Positions 1 through 5,960 of a stretch of 7,071 nt of DNA are shown piece by piece. The stretch comes from Microbacterium sp. p3-SID336 (GTDB lineage Bacteria; Actinomycetota; Actinomycetes; Actinomycetales; Microbacteriaceae). Under the pieces are notes generated by a model. The model was not told where the DNA came from and did no database searches. It saw only the letters and a program-made list of their open reading frames with translations. A program made the position numbers and the translations under genes. Positions within the stretch are counted from its first letter, which is position 1, and the number at the start of each line of letters is the position of its first letter. The stretch lies in assembly GCF_025143365.1 (NCBI RefSeq), contig NZ_JALXPE010000100.1, positions 1-7,071 of the forward strand, given 5' to 3'.

Positions 1-3000
1 CCTCCATGGTGTGCGCGGAACGCTCGCGACGGCGGGCCGCCAGCCAGAGGCCAGCCAGGAGCAGCCCGAGACCCGCGATGCCACCGGCGATCCAGGGCTG
101 CCCACCCGTGGTCGCAAGACCGGGAGGAACGACGATCGTCCGCGTCGAGCAGTCGGGATCCGTCGAGCCGACCGGGCAGTTCGCACCCGAGTCGTCCGGC
201 GTCACCACGACGTTGTCGACTGTGCCGACATTCGACATGGTCACCGTGTAGGTGATGACCTTGACCCCTCCCACTCCGAGTTCGCCGGCCCAGCTCAGGA
301 TCGGCTTGGTGTACTGGGCGCCGTTGGTGGCGTCGCCGTTGTACGTGCCGATCCGCAGCGCAGAGCTGAGGTCGTCGGTGAAGGAGGCCGGACGCTCTGT
401 GGTGTACGGAACCTGACCGGTGTTGGTGACCGTCACGGTGAAGGTCACCCGCTCACCGAGCTGAGCCTGCGTCGTGGACACCGACTTGAGGACCTCGTAG
501 CTCGCCACCGGAGTTTCCGTCTCGCAGCCGTCGGCCTCGGCGCAGTCGCCACCGGGAGCATCCGCCACCACCGCATTGCGAAGGAAGTGATCGCCCGTCG
601 CCGGCTGATTCACCGTCACCGAGTACGTGACCTCGACCGATGCGCCGACCGGCAGCTCGCCGGACCAGGAGAGCGTGTCGCCGGACACGGTCGCCCGTTC
701 CGTCGCGTCGTCGTTGTACTTCGCATCGTCGAACACGCCGGACAGATCGTCCGTGAACGTCGCGGGGACGTCCGCGGTGTAGGCCACCTGACCGGTGTTG
801 GTGAGCGTGACGGTGTACGTCACGACGCCACCGAGCGTGGTGTCCTGCACATCCGCGGACTTGGCCGCCGTGTACGCCTGGATTGGCGTATCGGTGATGC
901 ACTCGTCATCGACGCAGTCGCCTCCCGGGGCCGCCGGGGCGACCACGTTGCGGAGGTTGAAGTCGCCGACGACGGGGTCGTCGACGGTCACCGAGTAGGT
1001 CACCTCGACGGTCGCGCCGACGGGCAGCGCGCCCGACCAGGTGAGGGTCGAGCCATCGACCTCGGCTCCTGCAGACGCGTCGTCGTTGTACGCAGCGTCG
1101 TCCAGCACCCGCGACAGGTCGTCGGAGAAGGAGGCCGGCTCGGCATCCGTGTACGCGACCTGCCCGGTGTTCGTGACCGTCACGGTGTAGGTCACCGTGT
1201 CGCCCGCGACCGCACTGGTCTTGTCCACCGACTTCGCAACCGTGAAGGAGCCGCTCGGAACGTTGGCGCTACACGCGGGATCGGTGGAGCCGACCTCGCA
1301 GTTCCCGCCCTCGTCCGGAGGCGTCACCACGGTGTTGCCGAGGTTGCTGTCGCCCGTCACCGGGTCGTTCACCGTCACCGAGTACGTCACGGTGACATTG
1401 GCGCCGACGGCCAGAGGTCCGCTCCAGCTGAGCACAGGCTCGGCGTAGGAGACGCCCGCTCCCGTGGAGCTCAGCGCGTCACCGTTGTAGGCGGCGTCGT
1501 CGAGCACCTCGGTGAGGTCGTCGGTGAACGACGCCGGCATGGCGTCGGTGTACGCGACCTGACCCGTGTTGGTCATCGTGATCGTGTACGCGACCACTCC
1601 GCCCGGCAGCACCTCCGTCGACTCCGTGCTCTTGACGACACGGAGCGAACCCACAGGAGTCTGCGTCTCGCAGATATCGGCGCACGACCCACCCGGTTCG
1701 GTGGGAGTGACGACGTTCTGCAGGAGGAAGTCTCCCGTCACAGGGTCGTCGATGGTGACCGAGTAGGTGACCGTCGCCGACTCGCCGGCCGGCAGTGCAC
1801 CGGACCAGGTGAGGGTGGTACCCGCGACCGAGCCGCCGGTGGAGACGTCGTCGTTGTAGACGGCGTCATCCAGCACGCCGGACAGGTCGTCCGTGAAGCC
1901 CGCGGGCTGCGCGTCGGTGTAGTCCACCTCTCCCGTGTTCGTGACCGTCACGGTGTACGTGACCGTGTCACCCGGCATCGCCGAGGTGGCACTGGCCTGC
2001 TTGGACACCGTGTACGAGGCGACCGGAGTCACGGTCCCGCACTCCGCGTCCGTGACACAGGACCCGCTGGGATCGGTCGGGACGACCGTATTGAGCAGGT
2101 TCTGGTCCCCGGTGATGGGGTCGTTGACGGTGACGGAGTACGTGACCTCTGCGGTCTCCCCCACGGCGAGCGCTCCGGACCAGGCGAGCGTGGTGCCCGT
2201 CACGCTTCCGCCCATCGACACGTCGCCGTTGTAGGTGGCGTCGTCGAGGACGTTCGTGAGGTCGTCGGTGAAGCCCGCGGGCGCGTCGGCCGTGTAGGCC
2301 GCTTCACCCGTGTTGACGACCGTGACCGTGTAGGTCACGACATCGCCCGGCATCGCCGTCTCCCTGTCCGCCGTCTTCGCGACCGTGTACGAGGCGACAG
2401 GTGTGTCGACCGTGCAGTCCTCACCAGGGGCGCACTCGCCGTCCGGCGCAGTCGGGACGACCGCGTTCGTCAGCATGTGATCACCCTGGTCCGGGTCGGA
2501 GACCGTCACCGAGTAGGTGACGGTCGCCGTGCCGCCGACCGCGAGCGCACCGGCCCAGGTCAACGTGTCTCCGCTGACGCTGCCGCCGGCGGAGACATCC
2601 CCGTTGTAGACGGCGTCATCGGCCACGTCCGACAGGTCGTCCGTGAACGATGCCGGGTTCGCGTCCGTGAACGCCACCTGGCCGGTGTTGATCACCGTGA
2701 CGGTGTACGTGACGACGTCGCCGGGAGCGGCGACGGCGACATCCGCCGTCTTGGACACGGTGTACGCCTGGATGGGCGTCGTCGTGCACTGCTCCGTGGT
2801 CGGATCGCACACGTCGTCCGGCGTCTCTCCGGGAGAGACCAGGAAGTTGTCCGCGCTGTTGTTGCCACGATCGGACGGAGCCTTCACCGTCACCGTGTAC
2901 GTGACCGTCGCCGTCGCACCCACCGCCAGGTCGCCGCGGATCTCGAGGATGCCGTCGGTCGGCCCGTCGAGCGTCACGGATGCCGTGTCGGACTCCGGGG

Positions 3001-5680
3001 CTCCGGTAAGGTCGGCGTCGTCCAATACATCGACGAGGTTGTCGTCGCGCATCACATCGGCCGGTGTCGCTCCGGTGTTGGTGATCGTGATGGTGTACGT
3101 CAGCTCGGTGCCTTCGACCGCGGGGGTCTCCGAGGCGGAGACCGACTTGGTGTAGGTCACACTCGTGATCGGCGTCGACGTGCAGTCCGGGTAGGACGCA
3201 TCCGCGGGATCGCACACCCCGTCTCCCGGCGGGGTCTCCCCCGGCGCGAGTAGGAAGTTCGTCGCCACGCTGTCACCACGCTGGCCGTCCGGCAGCACCG
3301 TCACCGTGTAGGTCACGGTGTACCGCGCTCCGACCGGAACGGTGCCGGTGATCGAGGTCTGCGCTCCGTTCCGCACGGCCGTGAGGCCGTCCACCGATGC
3401 CGGCTCCGTCGTCACGACCGCGTCGTCCAGGACTCCCGTGAGGTCGTCGATGGCGTCGACCGTGGCGGGCGCGAACCCGTCGTTGTCGAAGTGCAACGTG
3501 TACGTGATGGTCGATCCGGCGACCGTGGGAGTGCTCGACGGCACAGCAGACTTCCACTGCTGCAGCCCCGCACCCGGGATGATCACCTCGTCGCAGGTCG
3601 GCGCGCCGGGAAGGATATCCTCCTCCGGCACACAGGCCTGGTTGCGCAGCTGGTTGTCGCCGTCACCCGTGTAGGTGACGGTGTACGTGATCGTCGCCGA
3701 CGCGCCAGCGGCGAGCGGGCCCTCCCACGACAGCGTGTCGCCGTTACGTGTCACCGTTCCGACATCTGCACTGAGCGACGCGTCGTCGAACGTCGCATCA
3801 TCCAGCACCTCCGTGAGGTCGTCCGTCGCGGTCGCGGGAGCCGTCGCCGTGTACGCACCGGGACCCTCGTTGGTGACGACGACGGTGTAGGCGACCTGTG
3901 CGCCGACGGCCGGGAGATCCGTCCGATCGGCGTACTTGTCGATCACGAGCCGCGGCAGCGGCACGGTGACCTCGGCACACGGCTCGCCCGTCACCGGGTC
4001 TGCGCCGCCCACGGGCGGGTCGCAGGCCGGAGGCACGGGGTTCGACGGGTCGTTGGGCACCCACGCGACGTTCCTCGCGGTGCCGTCGCCCCCTGCAGTC
4101 AGGGTGACCGAGTAGGTGAGGGTGACCGATGCGCCTGCGGCGAGCGGACCGCTCCACGACAGGAGCGGTGAGGCGTAGGCGGGAGATCCGCCGACGCTCG
4201 ACACCGCGTCCGCGTTGTAGGTCGCGTCGTCGAGCACACTAGACAGATCATCCAGGATCACCGCCGGATTGGCGGCCGTGTAGTCCTGGTTGCCGGTGTT
4301 CGTGGCCGTGACCGTGTACTGCACGACGTCTCCCTGGCGGGAGTCGACCGTCGCGTCAGAGGTCTTGGTCAGCTCGAGCTCGGGCTCCGAGAAGAACTCG
4401 ACGCTCGCGCACGCGGGCAGGTCCAGACCGACGACAGCGATGATGTTCTCGGCGCAGTTGGTGTACGTCTTGGGCGACGGCTCGTTCGGAGCGGGCGTGT
4501 CGGACGTCACGTTCACCGTGATGGTGCAGGACACCTCGCCCTGCGCCAACTGACCGTTGGCGACGGAGATGGACCCTGCACCAGCCACCGCGGTCGTGGT
4601 GGCGTTACACGTTCCCCCGACGGATGCGGGGTCATCGATCACGAGACCGGCAGGAAGGGCATCGGTGAACGACCAGCCGGCCTTCGCCGCGAGCTCCGAG
4701 GTGTTCGTGACGGTGAACGTCAGTGTGGACGTCCCACCGACCGGCACACTCGTCGGTGAGAACGACTTGTCCAGCTGCGGCGTGGCGTCAAGAATGCGCA
4801 GCGCGTCAAACGCGCCGTCATTGCCGAAATTCGTCCCGTTCGCATTGCGCAGCGTGATTCCGATGCTCCCACCGCTGAACAGGACAGCAGCATCAGACGT
4901 CGAGGTGGTCGCGTAGGCGGGCACGGTCACGCCGGGATTCCCTGCCATGGGGACATCGATCTCGCCGCCACCCTGACATGCGTTGATCGGCCCACCAACC
5001 GGGACCTCGGTTCCGTCTGCTTCGACGATACCGAACTGATGCAAGGGCGGAGAGTTGGTTCCGAAGTCGCAGTTCACGGCAGCGGAGTTCACGCTGAAGG
5101 TGAGGAACCTCCCATTCGCGTTCGGCAGCGGGATAGGAGTCTCCGTCTTGAGTTGAAGGAGATTCGGCCCGGGCGCTTGTCCATGCGTATACGCAGCGAC
5201 CGAATGGTTGAGCTCCGGATTCGACGCGCCGACCAGTGCGCCGAGCGCCCAGGACAGGTTGCGCAGACTGGCGTACGCGTAATCACGGTTCGGCTGAGGG
5301 TAGACGATCGGGTCCGCCGGCTCGCAGTTGTTGACCACGGGACCGAACTGCGCAGATGCCGGCGCTGTATAGCGGATGATGATGCCATTGCAGTTCTGGA
5401 GCCACGCCTGATCTGCCGTGTACGTCACGCCATCGGCGTTCATGTAGTCGGTGAGCAGAATCGGTGTGTCGCCGACGTTGTTCTCGAATCCCTCCTCGTA
5501 CAACACAACCGGATCCGAGGGGATGCCCGGCTGGCCCGCGACGAGTGGGGCGATGCCCACCCCCGCCGCGGCGGCGGCGTCTGCATCGGGGTACAGCACA
5601 CCCCCGACACCGAACATCCCAGCGATGAGAGCGACCGCTGTGGTCGCGCTTCCCCATCGCAATTTTCGAGTAGTGAACAC
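1..5680 (-). CDS. Giant LAxTG-anchored surface protein with twelve DUF11-type repeats (3' end cut by window edge)
   Basis: The frame is open from a GTG at 5680 to the left window edge, giving 1893 codons with no stop. The order is: signal peptide (residues 1 to about 37), head (about 40-300), twelve tandem repeats whose first-strand lysines are at 305, 439, 582, 710, 845, 977, 1102, 1227, 1350, 1483, 1607 and 1732, LATTG at 1855-1859, a hydrophobic helix (about 1863-1882) and an RRRER tail. All landmarks share one frame, so no frameshift interrupts it. The repeats are rich in Thr, Val and Asp and poor in Lys and Arg, hence acidic. By family knowledge such repeats are Ig-like beta-sandwiches stacked into wall-anchored stalks; an adhesive or structural role is inference. 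The GTG start is chosen because it has a well-spaced AAGGA and leads straight into a signal peptide. Only the last few residues and the stop are missing. It lies downstream of a regulator, with no sortase gene in view. Confidence 0.95.
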   Translation of the reverse strand, partial: MFTTRKLRWGSATTAVALIAGMFGVGGVLYPDADAAAAAGVGIAPLVAGQPGIPSDPVVLYEEGFENNVGDTPILLTDYMNADGVTYTADQAWLQNCNGIIIRYTAPASAQFGPVVNNCEPADPIVYPQPNRDYAYASLRNLSWALGALVGASNPELNHSVAAYTHGQAPGPNLLQLKTETPIPLPNANGRFLTFSVNSAAVNCDFGTNSPPLHQFGIVEADGTEVPVGGPINACQGGGEIDVPMAGNPGVTVPAYATTSTSDAAVLFSGGSIGITLRNANGTNFGNDGAFDALRILDATPQLDKSFSPTSVPVGGTSTLTFTVTNTSELAAKAGWSFTDALPAGLVIDDPASVGGTCNATTTAVAGAGSISVANGQLAQGEVSCTITVNVTSDTPAPNEPSPKTYTNCAENIIAVVGLDLPACASVEFFSEPELELTKTSDATVDSRQGDVVQYTVTATNTGNQDYTAANPAVILDDLSSVLDDATYNADAVSSVGGSPAYASPLLSWSGPLAAGASVTLTYSVTLTAGGDGTARNVAWVPNDPSNPVPPACDPPVGGADPVTGEPCAEVTVPLPRLVIDKYADRTDLPAVGAQVAYTVVVTNEGPGAYTATAPATATDDLTEVLDDATFDDASLSADVGTVTRNGDTLSWEGPLAAGASATITYTVTYTGDGDNQLRNQACVPEEDILPGAPTCDEVIIPGAGLQQWKSAVPSSTPTVAGSTITYTLHFDNDGFAPATVDAIDDLTGVLDDAVVTTEPASVDGLTAVRNGAQTSITGTVPVGARYTVTYTVTVLPDGQRGDSVATNFLLAPGETPPGDGVCDPADASYPDCTSTPITSVTYTKSVSASETPAVEGTELTYTITITNTGATPADVMRDDNLVDVLDDADLTGAPESDTASVTLDGPTDGILEIRGDLAVGATATVTYTVTVKAPSDRGNNSADNFLVSPGETPDDVCDPTTEQCTTTPIQAYTVSKTADVAVAAPGDVVTYTVTVINTGQVAFTDANPASFTDDLSDVADDAVYNGDVSAGGSVSGDTLTWAGALAVGGTATVTYSVTVSDPDQGDHMLTNAVVPTAPDGECAPGEDCTVDTPVASYTVAKTADRETAMPGDVVTYTVTVVNTGEAAYTADAPAGFTDDLTNVLDDATYNGDVSMGGSVTGTTLAWSGALAVGETAEVTYSVTVNDPITGDQNLLNTVVPTDPSGSCVTDAECGTVTPVASYTVSKQASATSAMPGDTVTYTVTVTNTGEVDYTDAQPAGFTDDLSGVLDDAVYNDDVSTGGSVAGTTLTWSGALPAGESATVTYSVTIDDPVTGDFLLQNVVTPTEPGGSCADICETQTPVGSLRVVKSTESTEVLPGGVVAYTITMTNTGQVAYTDAMPASFTDDLTEVLDDAAYNGDALSSTGAGVSYAEPVLSWSGPLAVGANVTVTYSVTVNDPVTGDSNLGNTVVTPPDEGGNCEVGSTDPACSANVPSGSFTVAKSVDKTSAVAGDTVTYTVTVTNTGQVAYTDAEPASFSDDLSRVLDDAAYNDDASAGAEVDGSTLTWSGALPVGATVEVTYSVTVDDPVVGDFNLRNVVAPAAPGGDCVDDECITDTPIQAYTAAKSADVQDTTLGGVVTYTVTLTNTGQVAYTADVPATFTDDLSGVFDDAKYNDDATERATVSGDTLSWSGELPVGASVEVTYSVTVNQPATGDHFLRNAVVADAPGGDCAEADGCETETPVASYEVLKSVSTTQAQLGERVTFTVTVTNTGQVPYTTERPASFTDDLSSALRIGTYNGDATNGAQYTKPILSWAGELGVGGVKVITYTVTMSNVGTVDNVVVTPDDSGANCPVGSTDPDCSTRTIVVPPGLATTGGQPWIAGGIAGLGLLLAGLWLAARRRERSAHTME
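2..118 (-). other. LAxTG cell-wall sorting signal, transmembrane helix and charged tail
   Basis: LATTG (residues 1855-1859) is followed by GQPW, a hydrophobic segment rich in Gly, Leu and Ala (about 1863-1882) and RRRERSAHTME. The order of motif, helix and positive tail is the standard sortase sorting signal. LAxTG, as opposed to LPxTG, is the form recognised by class E sortases of high-GC Actinobacteria. Cleavage is expected between Thr1858 and Gly1859. The window ends inside the tail, so the stop should lie only a few codons further left. Confidence 0.9.
131..499 (-). repeat. Repeat 12: wall-proximal DUF11-type domain
   Basis: Residues about 1728-1850, with Lys1732 in SYEVLKSVS. FTVTVTNTGQVPYT and FTDDLSSAL are kept, but the VLDDA element is replaced by LRIGTYNGDA. 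The loop YTKPILSWAGEL is of the extended type. The final strand (VDNVVVTPDD) and the Cys pair in NCPVGSTDPDC lead directly to the sorting signal. The departure from consensus is usual for the copy next to the anchor. Confidence 0.85.
500..1246 (-). repeat. Repeats 10 and 11: canonical DUF11-type domains
   Basis: Residues about 1479-1727, with lysines at 1483 and 1607. Both keep VTYTVT, TNTGQVAYT, the (S/T)DDLS core, SWSG or TWSG, and LRN near the end as the candidate isopeptide Asn. Repeat 11 has VFDDAKYN in place of VLDDA.YN. The Cys pairs enclose 4 and 5 residues. Confidence 0.88.
1247..1645 (-). repeat. Repeat 9: extended DUF11-type domain resembling the terminal repeat
   Basis: Residues about 1346-1478, with Lys1350 in LRVVKSTE. 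It carries the longer loop ending YAEPVLSWSGPL and a linker NCEVGSTDPACS, which nearly matches the linker of repeat 12 (NCPVGSTDPDCS). At 133 residues it interrupts the otherwise regular 123-125-residue period of repeats 6-11. Confidence 0.88.
1646..2764 (-). repeat. Repeats 6-8: canonical DUF11-type domains
   Basis: Residues about 973-1345, with lysines at 977, 1102 and 1227, so the period is 123-125 residues. These are the most regular copies: ASYTV(A/S)K, MPGDVVTYTVTV, NTGE, FTDDL..VLDDA.YN.DVS.GGSV, W(S/A)GAL and TYSVTV.DP. In repeat 6 the candidate isopeptide residues are Lys977, Asp1014 or Asp1015, and Asn1072; the Cys pair is 1083 and 1089. The regular spacing and similarity point to recent amplification of this block. 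Confidence 0.9.
2765..3565 (-). repeat. Repeats 4 and 5: DUF11-type pair of a distinct subtype
   Basis: Residues about 706-972, with first-strand lysines at 710 (QQWKS) and 845 (YTKSVS). Both keep the DDL/DDN...VLDDA core and TYTVTV strand. They lack the Trp of the SW(S/A)G strand and share an N-F-L ending (ATNFLLAPGETP and ADNFLVSPGETP) followed by VCDP. They resemble each other more than their neighbours, which suggests a local duplication. Their Cys loops enclose 9 and 6 residues. Confidence 0.82.
3566..3949 (-). repeat. Repeat 3: DUF11-type domain
   Basis: Residues about 578-705, with Lys582 in LVIDKYAD. AYTVVVTNEG, TDDLTEVLDDATF, SWEGPLAAG and TYTVTYTGDGDNQLRN follow the repeat consensus, with TNEG replacing TNTG. 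The terminal Cys pair encloses 12 residues. Confidence 0.82.
3950..4378 (-). repeat. Repeat 2: DUF11-type domain, extended variant
   Basis: Residues about 435-577, with Lys439 in ELELTKTSD. It has the full stalk signature: QYTVTATNTG, LDDLSSVLDDATYN, SWSGPLAAG and TYSVTL. The loop before SWSG is lengthened and carries YASPLLSW, a form shared with repeats 9 and 12. Its terminal Cys pair encloses 14 residues, the longest such loop in the protein. Confidence 0.85.
4379..4780 (-). repeat. Repeat 1: divergent DUF11-like domain joining head to stalk
   Basis: Residues about 301-434. It begins PQLDKSFSPTSVPVGGTSTL and continues TFTVTNTSELAAKAGW and FTDALPAGLV, the classic form of the actinobacterial domain often seen first after such heads (DUF7933-like, from memory). 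The Lys305, Asp340 and Asn408 pattern matches the later repeats. It differs from them by having a LPAGLV motif in place of DDL..VLDDA and by four cysteines (358, 385, 409, 424) rather than a single pair. Confidence 0.75.
4781..5569 (-). other. N-terminal head domain of the surface protein, function unknown
   Basis: Residues about 40-300 are non-repetitive and unlike the stalk. Visible landmarks are VVLYEEGFEN (58-67), TYTADQAWLQNCNG (86-99), RNLSWALGALVG (140-151), RFLTFSVNSAAVNC (191-204) and GNDGAFDALRILDA (286-299). There are four cysteines at 97, 119, 204 and 235, which could form two disulfides. The mix of aromatic, Asn and Gly-rich strand-like segments, ending in a FDALRILDA strand just before the repeats, suggests a beta-sandwich or jelly-roll fold like those of surface lectins and adhesins. 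That fold and any ligand binding are inference; I recognise no catalytic motif. As the membrane-distal domain it is the likeliest part to contact the environment. Confidence 0.6.
5570..5680 (-). other. Sec-type signal peptide of the surface protein
   Basis: The N-terminus starts MFTTRKLRWG, which carries the basic n-region. A hydrophobic core follows (residues about 11-30, including TTAVALIAGMFGVGGVL). An Ala-rich stretch at residues 33-39 (ADAAAAA) offers several AxA cleavage sites. The end is approximate; cleavage after residue 35, 37 or 39 would fit. Export across the single membrane agrees with the C-terminal sorting signal. Confidence 0.88.
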
Positions 5681-5688
5681 CCTTCTGT

Positions 5689-5693
5689 TCCTT
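5689..5693 (-). promoter_or_regulatory. Ribosome binding site deciding the GTG start of the surface protein
   Basis: AAGGA ends eight bases before the GTG at 5680, which is ideal spacing. A second purine run (AGAAGG) touches the GTG but is too close to act. The nearest ATG, at 5657, is out of frame, so GTG is the supported start. Confidence 0.75.
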
Positions 5694-5768
5694 CCCAGGC
5701 AATCGTGCCGGAGGCGTCCGTGGCGTCGACGAGTGTCCCGGAGGATCCCGTCGTGCCACGAGGCTGCA

Positions 5769-5792
5769 CGTCGAGCCCCTTCAAGCTCGACG
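5769..5792 (-). other. 8-bp hairpin in the leader
   Basis: CGTCGAGC pairs perfectly with GCTCGACG across the loop TTGAAGGG. It lies 88 bases upstream of the GTG start, and no T run follows. The purine-rich loop could in principle be a protein- or RNA-contact site, which is inference. Confidence 0.5.
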
Positions 5793-5829
5793 ACAACCCA
5801 CACTGAACGCCCTTCTCGTTCACCCCGCC

Positions 5830-5847
5830 TACGACCCGAAGGTCGTA
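5830..5847 (-). other. UUCG-capped hairpin in the leader
   Basis: TACGACC-TTCG-GGTCGTA is a perfect 7-bp stem with the very stable C(UUCG)G loop. It lies about 150 bases upstream of the GTG start and about 115 bases after the regulator stop. It may be an RNA folding nucleus or a terminator lacking a U tract. Confidence 0.55.
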
Positions 5848-5960
5848 CAGAAACACCGTCGCGGCGCGCCCTCCCAGGTGACGCCACGATGGCTATCAGC
5901 CTATGCACAGACACGGCATCGAGCCTGTCCCCGGACTCCCCAGGATCGCCTCGAATTCGA

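Larger units (their letters stand above)
5681..5960 (-). promoter_or_regulatory. 280-bp leader of the surface-protein gene, with two strong hairpins
   Basis: This gap between the regulator stop and the surface-protein start holds no gene I can firmly support. On the minus strand it contains a 7-bp perfect stem closed by a UUCG tetraloop (5830-5847) and an 8-bp perfect stem, CGTCGAGC with its complement, around an 8-base loop (5769-5792). Neither is followed by a T run, so neither is a classical terminator for the regulator. Together they could form a structured 5' untranslated region. I looked for c-di-GMP (GEMM) and c-di-AMP (ydaO) signatures and found no convincing match. No clear -35/-10 pair stands out; TAGGCT at 5898-5903 is a weak -10 candidate. 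Confidence 0.45.

Noticed and set aside
11..3253. A 1080-codon open frame on the plus strand, rich in Arg, His, Val and Asp
   Set aside because: It is the exact antisense of the repeat gene. Its HRVRD-like monotony is what the minus-strand VTYTVTV and DDL codons give when read backwards, and it has no ribosome binding site or recognisable domain.
131..4780. CRISPR or DNA-level satellite array suggested by the regular period of roughly 370 bases
   Set aside because: The periodicity is in the encoded protein. DNA identity between units is partial and the frame is preserved throughout, so this is a domain repeat and not a CRISPR or non-coding satellite.
5898..5931. TAGGCT with an upstream GGGACA as a sigma-70 promoter for the surface-protein gene
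   Set aside because: The spacing is 22 bases and the -35 match is weak. It is too poor to annotate as a promoter.
5951..5960. Palindrome TCGAATTCGA directly after the regulator stop
   Set aside because: It is an isolated 10-bp palindrome with no promoter or T run beside it, so it does not support a terminator or operator call by itself.
5681..5960. c-di-GMP (GEMM) or c-di-AMP (ydaO) riboswitch in the leader
   Set aside because: The conserved cores of those RNAs are not visible. Hairpins alone are insufficient for such a call.
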